The notes beneath the pieces were generated by a model. It searched no databases and had not been told where the DNA came from. It saw only the letters and a list, made by a program, of their open reading frames with translations. A stretch of DNA of 64,000 bases from Shewanella eurypsychrophilus (GTDB lineage Bacteria > Pseudomonadota > Gammaproteobacteria > Enterobacterales > Shewanellaceae), in assembly GCF_007004545.3 (NCBI RefSeq), contig NZ_CP045503.2, positions 3,478,102 through 3,542,101 on the forward strand, in the 5' to 3' direction. This document shows positions 1 through 9,454 of the stretch, piece by piece. Every line of letters begins with the position of its first letter. Position 1 is the first letter of the stretch. The position numbers and the translations under genes are program-made.

Positions 1-825
1 CAGAACCCGATTAACGTTAGCGCTCATTCCCGGTAATACCCGCATATCATCGGGCACAATAACTGAGAGCGTGACCCTAAAACTCAAGGCGCCTGCACTC
101 GTTGACTTACGCATCTCTTTGAAAGTGGCTTTAAGCGGCTTATCCGGGTAGCTATCTAGAATGACTTGGGTAGTGAGTGACGTTAATTTTTCTGGATCAA
201 ATTGTTTAAGTAGCTTCTCGGGCAGATCAAATTGAATATCGCTTAATCTATCATTCTGAAACTCGATAATAGGCTGAGTAGCAGCAATATGATCGTGGTT
301 CTCAGTATGCTTCTTGGCGACGATACCAGCATAGGGGGCATAGATTTTAGTGTATTTTAAGTTTTGGCTGCTTCTATCGAGTCTCGCCTTAGCCATTAAC
401 ATCTCAGCGCGTGAAGTATCAAATTCGGCTTGTGTCGCTAGCCCCTTAGGCACAAGCATCACATTGCGATCATGCTGAGCCATCGCCAGCTCATACTTAG
501 CTTTGGCATTATCTAGTTGAATATCGAAATCAGTCGGATCGAGTTCAGCGATTAACTGACCTTTTTCAACACGCTCACCTTCATTGATGTAGTGATTGGT
601 GATTTGGCCAGAAACTCTAAAAGCCAAATCGGTACTGGCATTGGCACTCACTTGAGCAGGAAAAGACCGTTGAACGCTTCCTTGTGCGCTAACAACAGTA
701 GCCATTTTAACAGGCCGAATGACTTCTGAAACAGGTTGTTCTATCTGTTTCTCAGCACAGCCTAAGAGGGATGAAGATGTGATGACGAATGTCGTTAACA
801 ACCAAGGTTTAAATAAAATTATCAT
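1..825 (-). CDS. RND efflux periplasmic adaptor (MFP/HlyD family), 3' end cut by window
   Basis: Membrane-fusion subunit that would link an inner-membrane RND pump to a TolC-like channel. I translated 275 codons with no stop; the C-terminus lies outside the window. The product starts MIILFKPW and has a lipoprotein signal with lipobox LLGC (Cys23), so it is probably anchored in a membrane facing the periplasm. After it comes the usual biotinyl-lipoyl half (LAFRVSGQI, then VEKGQLIAELDPTDF), an alpha-hairpin, the second lipoyl half (YTKIYAPYAGIVAKK) and the start of the beta-barrel. It is a different, diverged paralogue of the adaptor at 7153-8256. Its pump gene should lie beyond the left edge. 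Substrate unknown. Confidence 0.9.
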   Translation of the reverse strand, partial: MIILFKPWLLTTFVITSSSLLGCAEKQIEQPVSEVIRPVKMATVVSAQGSVQRSFPAQVSANASTDLAFRVSGQITNHYINEGERVEKGQLIAELDPTDFDIQLDNAKAKYELAMAQHDRNVMLVPKGLATQAEFDTSRAEMLMAKARLDRSSQNLKYTKIYAPYAGIVAKKHTENHDHIAATQPIIEFQNDRLSDIQFDLPEKLLKQFDPEKLTSLTTQVILDSYPDKPLKATFKEMRKSTSAGALSFRVTLSVIVPDDMRVLPGMSANVNRVL

Positions 826-1530
826 GCATGCTCCGCTAGATAGTGGTCCAGGGGTCATAACAGTAAATACTTAGGTTAATATAATTACCTAAACACTGAG
901 CTCACTTTTTTTAATTTAATAATTATTATATTAAGGCATTACAAATAACGTAACAGCCTTTATAAGTTCACTGCAATTATTCACATGTTAAAACACTTGA
1001 ATTAATATAAGCTCATTCTACCAACAAATAATTTTCCAGGTCGTATGTTATAGCGCACAAAGTCGATAACAGGAGGATTTACTAGGTCAAGCACAGTGGA
1101 GTTAACATGGTGGAATTAACACTGTAAGGAAGTGGCTAACTTTCATTGCAGCCACATAAAGCTTTATGTTTTATTACGCATAAACAAAATCAGCACTTAT
1201 TATTTATTACAAATAACAAATAACAAATATATCATATAGCAAGTTAATGATACTCGTAAAAACACGGGAATAGTTAATTACTCGACAATCAATTAATTAC
1301 CACACCATATAAATGCAATCTCAATAATATCGGCAAGTTTTATTTAATACTCTAATAAAACGTTATATCCACACAGAGATTTCACTTGATTACGTTATAT
1401 TGTTTAATTGATTTTATATCAATCTGCGAACATTAAACTTAAATGAAGCACTTGGCCAAGCATCAGTACTGGTCTAAGGTATAGTAGATGCGCTGAATAA
1501 TCGAACAACTTTCAGGACTAAACACTCACT
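826..1530. other. AT-rich intergenic region, no gene seen
   Basis: About 700 bases between two divergent genes. Both strands are rich in stops and I see no coding pattern. It holds short AT-rich iterations such as caaataa near 1208-1228. It presumably carries the promoters of both the adaptor gene on the left and yegS on the right, but I cannot assign them with confidence. Confidence 0.5.
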
Positions 1531-2469
1531 ATGGCGATGTTAATTCTTAACGGCAAAAAAGCAGGTTTACCACTGATTAGACAAACCATTAACTTGCTTC
1601 GAGAGCAAGGACATAGCATTGAAGTTCGCTGTACGTGGGAAGGCGGAGATGTGGCTCGCTATGTTAAGGAAGCTGTTGCACTTAACATCACCCGTATCAT
1701 AGCCGGCGGTGGTGATGGAACCGTTAATGAAGTGGCCGATGCGTTAGCTCATTTAACTAAGCCAACAGCTTCAGATCATCCTAATAAGGTAGAGCTTGAG
1801 ATGGAGCTCGCCATATTGCCTCTTGGCACAGCCAATGATTTTGCCACTGCGTGTCTTATTTCACTACAAATAGAGACAGCGCTAACGTTTGCAGTGTCAG
1901 GTAATGCACATCTCATTGATCTCGCTTTGGCAAATGAACGATATTTTATTAATGTCGCATCCGCCGGATTTGGTGCTCAAATTACTGTTGAGACGCCAGT
2001 AGAACTGAAAGATTTGCTAGGCGGCCAAGCCTATTTTGTCTCAGGACTGATTCAAGCCCTTAACTTTACACCTTATCAAGGAAAAATTGCCGCCACCTTA
2101 GCCGATGGACAGCGGGTCCAACTGCAAGGTGCGGGATTATTGGGCGCTATCTGTAATGGCCGATTAGCGGGCGGAGGACAAAACCTGGCGCCCAATGCCT
2201 TATTAAACGATGGCTTACTCGATGTGTTCTTAGTAAAACACTTTCCAAGCTCAGCACTCAAACAAGTCGTGGATGAGCTTAAAGATCCATTTGCGAACGG
2301 GGAGTATGTCAATCGAATGCAAGTCTCAGAGATCACCTTAACCTCTGACACGCCGCTGCCGGTCAATTTAGATGGCGAACCCACCTCTCACCTCACCCAT
2401 CATATCCGCGTGCTCCCAGGTGCCATCAAGTTAATCTGCCCTGATGATTCGCCGGTATTGATGCGCTAA
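1531..2469 (+). CDS. yegS: YegS-type lipid kinase (DAGK catalytic domain)
   Basis: Cytosolic or membrane-peripheral kinase of the diacylglycerol-kinase/YegS family; E. coli YegS phosphorylates phosphatidylglycerol in vitro, though the natural substrate is not settled. The 312-residue protein has the family's usual length. It shows the nucleotide-binding GGGDGT motif (IIAGGGDGTVNEVADAL, about residues 58-74), then LPLGTANDFA, NGRLAGGGQ, and near the C-terminus VNLDGEP, all in YegS order. It stands alone between a long AT-rich gap and a bidirectional terminator shared with the convergent efflux operon. A second ATG two codons in is a possible start. Confidence 0.93.
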   Translation: MAMLILNGKKAGLPLIRQTINLLREQGHSIEVRCTWEGGDVARYVKEAVALNITRIIAGGGDGTVNEVADALAHLTKPTASDHPNKVELEMELAILPLGTANDFATACLISLQIETALTFAVSGNAHLIDLALANERYFINVASAGFGAQITVETPVELKDLLGGQAYFVSGLIQALNFTPYQGKIAATLADGQRVQLQGAGLLGAICNGRLAGGGQNLAPNALLNDGLLDVFLVKHFPSSALKQVVDELKDPFANGEYVNRMQVSEITLTSDTPLPVNLDGEPTSHLTHHIRVLPGAIKLICPDDSPVLMR

Positions 2470-2526
2470 CAATCAATAAATTAGTCGCTAACATCCTGGG
2501 TTTTAACCCTTGGCATGCCCATAAAC

Positions 2527-2556
2527 AAAAAATGCAGTGCTAAGCACTGCATTTTT
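2527..2556. terminator. Bidirectional rho-independent terminator
   Basis: Perfect stem aaatgcagtgc/gcactgcattt with a 3-base loop, flanked by A-runs on one side and T-runs on the other. It therefore works for yegS (+) and for the convergent efflux operon (-). Confidence 0.85.
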
Positions 2557-2589
2557 ATCTCTATAGTGATGTGACGTTAATCCCCATGA

Positions 2590-4059
2590 CTATGTATCCG
2601 TATTCACTCGCCAGTTACCGCCGAGCGCTTTATGCAAACCTATCGTCATATGCGCTGTTTGTAATTTAGCAGCAACCACGCGGTCCCTGAGCATATTTTC
2701 TTGGCGCTGCGCATCCAGTATCGACAAGTAATCACTAAGCCCTGCTTTATACAATGATTTGGCTTTGTCGACCGCATGGGAAGTTTCTGTTTCGGCTTCA
2801 CTGACGAGCTGAACATATTGTTGACTATAGCCGTATCCCTGCAAGAGAGTTTCGACCTCACCAAATGCGGCTATAACCGCTTGCTGATAACTCAATACAC
2901 TGGCATCAAATCGTGCGGTTTTCATTTCAACCATGGCATCACCTCGACCACCATCAAACACATTCCAACTCACACCGATACTGCCCGCCCAAGCGATAGA
3001 GTCACTACTAAATAGCTCGTCAAAGTCTTTGGCTAAAACACCTGGTGCTCCCGTTAAGAACACTTTCGGGTATTGCGCTGCAATCGCCGCTGCGCGCTCT
3101 TCGTTGAGCGCCGCCATTTCCCGTTCTGCAATTCTAATATCTGGTCTACGATTTAGCAGGTCTGACGGCAGTCCCGTTGGGATCACACCATTAAAACTGG
3201 GTAAAGGCATTGCCTGACTGAAACGCTTCTCGCTTTGTTTAGGTGTTTCACCCAATAAAATCGCTAAGCGTTGTTTGTGAACACTTTCGGCAATTTCAAG
3301 CTGGGGGAGCACCGACTTTGTCACTGCCAACATGGCTTTGGCCCTTGCTTCATCGAGCTTTGAACCATAACCACTTTTAACCATTAACCGCACCAGCTCG
3401 AGCGTACGCTGTTGATCTTTAACCGTGTGCAGCGCTATTTGCTTACGCTCTTGTGCACCACGCATCTGCAGGTAATTGTGGATCACATCGGAGGTTATTA
3501 AGGTCGTAAGCCCTTCACGCATGATGACCATCTGCTCTTTGCGGATCTTCGCTGCATTCACTTGCCTGTCTATACGGCCAAAGATATCGACCTCCCACGC
3601 AATCGTTGCCCCAGCAAAAAACGCGCTGTTGTTATCATCGACTAACCCCAATGGTTCACCGCTTATCGGGTTCATTGCGGTGACAGCTCCCCCCAGCAGA
3701 GGACCATTTTCACTTATCTGCACATTACCAAAGCCAGCGCCAAAATTAACGGTCGGTACTTTGAAAGACTCTATGGCGCTTTGATAAGACTGTGCCATTC
3801 GAATACGCTGCGCAGCAACCTTCAGTGGTATAGCTTGATGTTGTGCATCGATAACCAGCTGATTGAGAAGCGGATCGTTAAAATGAGTCCACCATGCTTG
3901 GCTGTGAGCCTTGCTGCGCTCCCCGGTAACTGTGCCTGCGGTATCTTGATACAAGTACTCACTGTCTAAGTTACTGGTTGGCGCCTGATAATCAGGGCCA
4001 ACCGCGCAGCCAGTCATGAACAATGCAATGGCTATTGGTGCGAGTTTAAAAAGATTCAT
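2590..4059 (-). CDS. RND efflux outer-membrane channel lipoprotein (NodT/OprM family)
   Basis: Outer-membrane exit duct of a tripartite drug/solute efflux pump. The 489 residues match the family length. The lipoprotein signal ends at MTGC (Cys18), followed by AVGPDYQAP, the classic start of NodT/OprM-type proteins. The motifs SQAWWTHFNDPLLNQL, VDIFGRI, LLNRRPDIRIAERE and the C-terminal ILDAQRQ repeat are typical of two OEP repeats forming the beta-barrel and alpha-helical tunnel. It is the last gene of the operon, one base after the pump gene, so the two are surely cotranscribed. Confidence 0.93.
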   Translation of the reverse strand: MNLFKLAPIAIALFMTGCAVGPDYQAPTSNLDSEYLYQDTAGTVTGERSKAHSQAWWTHFNDPLLNQLVIDAQHQAIPLKVAAQRIRMAQSYQSAIESFKVPTVNFGAGFGNVQISENGPLLGGAVTAMNPISGEPLGLVDDNNSAFFAGATIAWEVDIFGRIDRQVNAAKIRKEQMVIMREGLTTLITSDVIHNYLQMRGAQERKQIALHTVKDQQRTLELVRLMVKSGYGSKLDEARAKAMLAVTKSVLPQLEIAESVHKQRLAILLGETPKQSEKRFSQAMPLPSFNGVIPTGLPSDLLNRRPDIRIAEREMAALNEERAAAIAAQYPKVFLTGAPGVLAKDFDELFSSDSIAWAGSIGVSWNVFDGGRGDAMVEMKTARFDASVLSYQQAVIAAFGEVETLLQGYGYSQQYVQLVSEAETETSHAVDKAKSLYKAGLSDYLSILDAQRQENMLRDRVVAAKLQTAHMTIGLHKALGGNWRVNTDT

Positions 4060-4060
4060 A

Positions 4061-7000
4061 TTATTTTTGCTCCATAGCAGTGCTAGTTAGTGATGGGTCT
4101 AATGCTTCAACCTTATCGTCATGCTCGTCGCAGTTACGATAAAACAAACAGTAGAACGCCGGCATAATGAACAGCGATAACACTGTCGCCGCGGCCAAGC
4201 CACCAATAATAGTTGCCGCCATTTGGTCAAATAACCTATCGCTAAGTAGTGGGATCATACCTAACGCCGTAGTGAGTGCGCCCATAGAAATAGCCATTGT
4301 ACGGTTGAGTGTTGCCGTTTTTACCGCTTCTCTTAATGGCTTGTTGTTTGCGCGCTCAAGTTCTATTTGATCCATCAGCACTATGCCATTCTTGATAATC
4401 ATGCCAGCAAGCGTAATGGCACCAATCAAGGCCATAAAGCCAAAAGGCTTATCTAGCAAGAGTAATGTCCAGGTTGCGCCGATGGCAGCCAGTGGCAAAG
4501 TAATTAAGATTATCGCTGGCTGCTTGAAGCCATTGAACATCGCGACCATGATCACCACCATCATTAATAAGGCCTTAGGCATCTGACTTAGGGTATCTGT
4601 GATAGCACGATTTTCATCGTAATATTCACCGCCCCACTCGAATGCATAGCCTGCTGGCAGCTCAATGGCTTCGATTTGATCTTTAATCTGGTTACGAACC
4701 TGAGCAGGTGTAGCATCAAACACATCTGCTTGGGCTGTGATTGTTGGCACACGGTTACGACGCCAGATCATGCTTTCCTCACTCTTAAGTTCAAAGCTAT
4801 CAACCACCTGGCCTAACGGCACACTGTGAACGCCTAACAATGAACGAACAGGTAAGGTTTCTAGGCGACTTAGATCTGCATTCGCACTTCTAAAACTGAT
4901 AGGGATCAGCTGATCGCCCTGATTCAAAGTGCCAACGGTTACTCCCTCTGTGGCACGCCTGATTGCAAGAGAAATATCAGTACGATTTAACCCGGCGCGG
5001 CGAGCTTGCTCTTGGTTAATGACAGGCTGAATGACCTTGCTGAGTTGACGCCAGTCATCACGTACATACTTAGTATTGCTGTTCGCTTGCATGATCACTT
5101 GTGCTTCGTCCGACAAACGGTGCAAGACGTGTGGATCTGGGCCGCTGAAACGAGCTTCTACACTAAATTTATCTTTGGTTGCTAGCTTAAGTGCTCTAAA
5201 GCGTGGCTCAGAGTTAGGGAAGTGTTGTGCTAACCATCTATCGCCTCGCTTAGTTAACGACTCAATCCCCTCGTAATCAGCCACATTAATCACGATTTGA
5301 CCATAGCTAGTATCAAATGGCTCTGGCTCTACTGTGACCGAGAACCTGGGTGCAGAGGCGCCGACATAGCTTGATATAACCGTCACTTCTGGTTGCTTCA
5401 CTAACCAAGTTTCAATTTTTTTCATATCAGCTGAGGTATTTTCTATCTTGGCACCATTGGGTAACCAATAATCTAAAAACACCATTGGTCTATCTGAGCT
5501 AGGAATAAAGTTAATAGCAACATAAGGCACAGCTAAAGCAGTAACGAGCAACAGTGGGATCACCATTGAAATTGCTTTGACTGGATTCATTACCGTCCAG
5601 TTAACCGCTAACTGATATCGACTTGTTTTAGGATTATCATCCGCTTTTTTCGTGCTTGGCTTTATCCATAGCCAGCACAATAGTGGAGTTAATGTTACCG
5701 CTACAAGCCAAGAGAACAGTAACGAAGAACAGATGATTAAGAACACTGAACTGGCAAACTCACCGGCATCAGTCTGCGAGAAGACCACTGGACTAGAACC
5801 CATAATCGCTATAACGGTTGCCGCCAATAACGGCTTTGAGGTTTCTTTTACGGAATCGATAGCCGCTTTAGTGCGGTCAACGCCCTGATTTAACCTCACC
5901 ACAAACAAGTCGGTAATAACAATCGCGTTATCAACCAGCATACCCAATGCCAAAATAAAGGTCCCTAATGAAACCCGCTGTAGATCCACCCCTGCAAGGT
6001 ACATATAAATAAGTGTTAACAAAATGGTGAAAATTAAGCTACCACCGACAATTGCCGCGCTCTTAAAGCCCATAAAAATAAGCAACACCGCGAATACAAT
6101 TAATACACTCTCAAGCAGGTTAATGACAAAATCATCGATCGACTTTTCGACTTCATCAGGCTGAAAAGCAATGGTGCCAATCTCAATACCTAGCGGTAAC
6201 TCTTGCTGATAATCAGCAATAATCTGAGTCAGGCTTTCACCCAAGTTAACAACGTTAATTCCCGGAACGGGGCTAACTGCCAATGTTACCGCTTGCTTAC
6301 CATTGAAACGGCTCAGGGTCATTGCTGGTGTTTGGTAGCCTAGACTGACATCGGCAATGTCACCGAGTCGAAGCAATCCGGTACTGTAGTCACCGAACCC
6401 ACCTTGAATGCTCAGTGCCTTGATATCGTCAATGGATTTAAAGGCGCTGCTTTGGTCAACACGAATACGTTCCTTGCCGGCAGCAAAACTGCCGCTATTG
6501 AACGTTAGGTTCTGCGTCACTAATTGATTGATCACCTGCGCAGGTGATATTCCATACTGGGCTAAGCGCTCTTCAGGTAGATCAATATACACGGCTTGAT
6601 TTTGCACACCGTGAAGCTCGATTTTTTTAATGCCATCGACCGTCTTGATTCGACGTTGCAACTCTTTTGCATACTGACGTAGCGCCTCCGGCTGCGCATT
6701 TTCACCATAGACACTAAACAACATGCCATACACTTCTGAGAACTCGTCTTGCACTATGCTAATTTGCGCGGTTGCAGGTAGAGTGAGCTTAACGTCATTG
6801 ACCTTACGTCTGAGAAGATCCCACTGCTGGGGCAGCTCATCTGATTTGGTTGTTTCTTTGAGATCGATAAAAATCATCGAGCTACCAGGGCGAGACAAAG
6901 ATCGTAGCTTCCACATAGCGCCCATCTCTTGCAGCTTGGTCTCAATTTTATCAGTCACTTGCAGCTCGATCTCTTTTGCAGATGCCCCAGGGTAGAGCGT

Positions 7001-7147
7001 CACAACCACAGCACTTTTTACCGTAAAGGTGGGATCTTCTAATTTGCCAAGTTCAAAGTAGGAGATCACGCCTACAATCACACATAGCACACTAAAGAAC
7101 AGCACAAATAGACGCTGCTTAATCGCAAATTCAGCTAAATTCATCAT
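4061..7147 (-). CDS. RND family efflux pump, inner-membrane permease
   Basis: Proton-driven trimeric pump of the AcrB/HAE-like superfamily. At 1028 residues it has full length, with the expected two halves each carrying a large periplasmic loop. An N-terminal TM is followed by KLEDPTFTVKSAVV and YPGASAKEIE. The conserved TM4 stretch LGMLVDNAIVITDLF has the paired acidic region of the proton relay, and the second half has GMIIKNGIVLMDQI. The N-terminal LEDP signature groups it with the VexH/MexK/TriC-like branch rather than with AcrB itself. The start has tandem ATGs; TAGGAG lies just upstream and spaces better to the second one (7144). Substrate cannot be read from sequence. Confidence 0.93.
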   Translation of the reverse strand: MMNLAEFAIKQRLFVLFFSVLCVIVGVISYFELGKLEDPTFTVKSAVVVTLYPGASAKEIELQVTDKIETKLQEMGAMWKLRSLSRPGSSMIFIDLKETTKSDELPQQWDLLRRKVNDVKLTLPATAQISIVQDEFSEVYGMLFSVYGENAQPEALRQYAKELQRRIKTVDGIKKIELHGVQNQAVYIDLPEERLAQYGISPAQVINQLVTQNLTFNSGSFAAGKERIRVDQSSAFKSIDDIKALSIQGGFGDYSTGLLRLGDIADVSLGYQTPAMTLSRFNGKQAVTLAVSPVPGINVVNLGESLTQIIADYQQELPLGIEIGTIAFQPDEVEKSIDDFVINLLESVLIVFAVLLIFMGFKSAAIVGGSLIFTILLTLIYMYLAGVDLQRVSLGTFILALGMLVDNAIVITDLFVVRLNQGVDRTKAAIDSVKETSKPLLAATVIAIMGSSPVVFSQTDAGEFASSVFLIICSSLLFSWLVAVTLTPLLCWLWIKPSTKKADDNPKTSRYQLAVNWTVMNPVKAISMVIPLLLVTALAVPYVAINFIPSSDRPMVFLDYWLPNGAKIENTSADMKKIETWLVKQPEVTVISSYVGASAPRFSVTVEPEPFDTSYGQIVINVADYEGIESLTKRGDRWLAQHFPNSEPRFRALKLATKDKFSVEARFSGPDPHVLHRLSDEAQVIMQANSNTKYVRDDWRQLSKVIQPVINQEQARRAGLNRTDISLAIRRATEGVTVGTLNQGDQLIPISFRSANADLSRLETLPVRSLLGVHSVPLGQVVDSFELKSEESMIWRRNRVPTITAQADVFDATPAQVRNQIKDQIEAIELPAGYAFEWGGEYYDENRAITDTLSQMPKALLMMVVIMVAMFNGFKQPAIILITLPLAAIGATWTLLLLDKPFGFMALIGAITLAGMIIKNGIVLMDQIELERANNKPLREAVKTATLNRTMAISMGALTTALGMIPLLSDRLFDQMAATIIGGLAAATVLSLFIMPAFYCLFYRNCDEHDDKVEALDPSLTSTAMEQK

Positions 7148-7152
7148 GACTC

Positions 7153-8256
7153 CTAATAGCTAAATGCTTTAACTAAGGTATTGGTAACCGTTTGATTGGG
7201 CTTAAGGTAATGCACTCCTGCTGTCACAATGGCATCCCCCGTGTGCAGTTCGCCACTCAAGCAGACGCTGTTACTGCGCAGCGACTCAAGCGTTACCGCC
7301 TTTTCAATGACGGTGCCCTCTTTAACCACATAGACACTTTTATCAGCACCCTCGCCAATTAGCGCCGCATAGGGTACGCAATAACTCGCGCCATTGTTAT
7401 TGAAGCTGACCGCCACATTGACCGCTTTTCCTGGCAATGCATTCGTTACCTGCTCGATGACAAATTCAACCGTATAAGTCTGTTTAATCGGATCAGCCAA
7501 GGTATCCATCGCACTGAGTCTTGCGGTTAAACTTGTCTTTGCTCCGTGCCAATGAACCGACGCCAGTTGATCAAGCGTCAATTGATTCATTAAATTCTCC
7601 GGCACATCTATCATGGCTTTCAACTCGTTAGGTTGATGCAGTGAAAACAGTGAGATCCCTGGTGAGGTTTGTTCAAACGTTTGCTGTGATTTTGAACCAA
7701 TAACGCCACTAAACGGCGCTTTGAGTTCAGTATAATCGAGTGCATCTTGGGATTTTTGAAGGTTCTGCGTCATCACATCAACCATGGCTAAGCTCCGCTG
7801 ATAGCCACTTTGTGCTCTGTCTAGATTAACCTTAGAAATGGCATCATCAGCGATGGCCTGCTGAACGCGTTCGAGCTCAACTTTTGCTAGATGATGGGCG
7901 GCATTAGCTTCGGCGAGCCGCGCTTGCAGTTCAACCACATTCACTTGGTAATCATGGGGGTCGAGTCTCGCCAGTATCTGATCTTTTTCGACATTATCAC
8001 CAGTTTTGACAAATATGTCCTGGATCGTACCTGGCACCCTGAAGGCTAAGTTTGCGGTTTGCGTCGCTTCGAGCACGCCAGAGAATTGTTTAATGTTAGA
8101 TTGCTGGGTACTTTCAAGTATCATCACTTGGACGGGACGTTCAACTTTACTTCCTGCTGTAGCTATTTGTGCCGGTGCTTGGCTACAAGCCGTAAAAATC
8201 ACAACAGCCAGTGGCGCGATTACAAATTTTGTAAGTTTTGAATGTGAGACGGTCAT
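7153..8256 (-). CDS. RND efflux periplasmic adaptor lipoprotein
   Basis: Membrane-fusion subunit of the pump encoded just downstream (5-base gap). I chose the ATG at 8256 because GGAGAGAG sits directly before it; an in-frame TTG four codons upstream lies on that ribosome site and is unlikely. The lipobox is IFTAC, followed by QAPAQIA. Next are two lipoyl halves (LAFRVPGTI...VEKDQILARLDPHDY and DYTELKAPFSGVIGSK) around a coiled-coil hairpin, then a beta-barrel domain and a C-terminal membrane-proximal domain, 367 residues in all. With the pump and channel it makes a self-contained three-gene operon under the LysR gene upstream. Confidence 0.92.
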   Translation of the reverse strand: MTVSHSKLTKFVIAPLAVVIFTACSQAPAQIATAGSKVERPVQVMILESTQQSNIKQFSGVLEATQTANLAFRVPGTIQDIFVKTGDNVEKDQILARLDPHDYQVNVVELQARLAEANAAHHLAKVELERVQQAIADDAISKVNLDRAQSGYQRSLAMVDVMTQNLQKSQDALDYTELKAPFSGVIGSKSQQTFEQTSPGISLFSLHQPNELKAMIDVPENLMNQLTLDQLASVHWHGAKTSLTARLSAMDTLADPIKQTYTVEFVIEQVTNALPGKAVNVAVSFNNNGASYCVPYAALIGEGADKSVYVVKEGTVIEKAVTLESLRSNSVCLSGELHTGDAIVTAGVHYLKPNQTVTNTLVKAFSY

Positions 8257-8336
8257 CTCTCTCTCCAAATAGAATAATTAGGAGAGAGTTTAAGGGTTTA
8301 AATAAAGAAGATAATCAGGCTGTACTGCACCACACT

Positions 8337-8353
8337 GTCATGATAATCATGAC
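8337..8353. promoter_or_regulatory. Perfect 17-bp palindrome upstream of the efflux operon
   Basis: gtcatgat-a-atcatgac is a perfect dyad around one central base. It overlaps the last codons and stop of the LysR gene and lies about 80 bases upstream of the adaptor start. It could be an operator for the efflux operon (LysR sites are dyads, though usually T-N11-A). Function is inferred from position only. Confidence 0.4.
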
Positions 8354-9237
8354 AAACCAGCGCGTTCTGGGATTTCTTGTAATAAAAAGTCAATCAATAA
8401 CCGGGTAGGCAAACTGATCCCTTTTCGATCGGGGTAGATCAACCAAACGTCTTCTTTTTTAGATTCATACTCAGGTAATATTCTCACTAAGCTTTGACTT
8501 TCTATTGCAGCAAGCGCAAACAAAGGCGGCATAAAACCAATGCCTTGACCGCCAACAATGGCCCGACGAACAAAGCCCATATGGTTACAACTGAAACGAC
8601 AATTAACGTTAACAATGTCGGTGATCAGATCCCACTTATCATCAAGTGTGCCATCAGGCCAGCGGTAACAAATAGCCTCATGTTGAGCTAACTGCTGCAG
8701 CGTTTTAGGCACACCGTGTTTGTTTAAATATTCAGGGCTAGCGTAGATGCTACGACCCAGACTAAGAAGTCGCCTCGCAATAAAACCTGAGTCTTGCACC
8801 TTGCCAGCGTGAATGACAAAATCCAGTGCTTGAGTGTATATGTCGGTGGCATAGTTATTCGTGATCCGCAGATCGAGTTCAATTTCGGGATACATTTGCT
8901 GAAATTTTGCCAATGCGGGCTGCAGTGCTTCATCGCTTTCAGGCAAGAAGCCTACTTTAATTTTACCCACAGGCTTTTCATCAATATCGAGCAGTTTGTT
9001 TTTGGCCTGCTCGAACCCTTCTAAGACTGTGAGCAGTTCGTGATAATAGGCTTCGCCGTGCTGTGTTAATCTGAGCTGGCGAGTCGTCCTAAAAAACAGC
9101 TGTGCATTGAGTGATTTTTCCAGCTCACCGATACGACGACTGACATTAGCCCGAGGTAGATCGAGTGCATTAGCCGCTGCAGTAAAACTGCCCAGTTTCA
9201 CCACAATAGTAAACAAGTTTAAATCTTCTATTCGCAT
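8347..9237 (-). CDS. LysR-family transcriptional regulator
   Basis: DNA-binding regulator with an N-terminal winged helix (MRIEDLNLFTIVVKLGSF start, TAAANALDLPRANVSRRIGELE, about residues 1-60) and a C-terminal periplasmic-binding-protein-like effector domain, 296 residues from the chosen ATG. A TTG two codons earlier is possible but less likely. It belongs to the AaeR/CrgA-like group by its recognition helix and ends with the typical GIGFMPPLFA segment. It lies on the same strand as and just upstream of the RND operon, so it probably controls that operon. The inducer is unknown. Confidence 0.9.
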   Translation of the reverse strand: MRIEDLNLFTIVVKLGSFTAAANALDLPRANVSRRIGELEKSLNAQLFFRTTRQLRLTQHGEAYYHELLTVLEGFEQAKNKLLDIDEKPVGKIKVGFLPESDEALQPALAKFQQMYPEIELDLRITNNYATDIYTQALDFVIHAGKVQDSGFIARRLLSLGRSIYASPEYLNKHGVPKTLQQLAQHEAICYRWPDGTLDDKWDLITDIVNVNCRFSCNHMGFVRRAIVGGQGIGFMPPLFALAAIESQSLVRILPEYESKKEDVWLIYPDRKGISLPTRLLIDFLLQEIPERAGLS

Positions 9238-9454
9238 GCTCAATTACCTATATAGATCCACTTTGCATCGTTACCTCAGCCTAAATTTATTGCTGGCAAC
9301 AAAAAAGCTGAGCCGTAAAACGACCAAACTAAGAAGTAATGTAATGATTATTGGCCAATTTTAATATTATACCCATCTTACTATGGCCTTAGTCCACAAT
9401 TAATCTCAGCCAAACTCGGTGAGCGTTCAATCACAGTTTCCCTATCTTTGTTGA

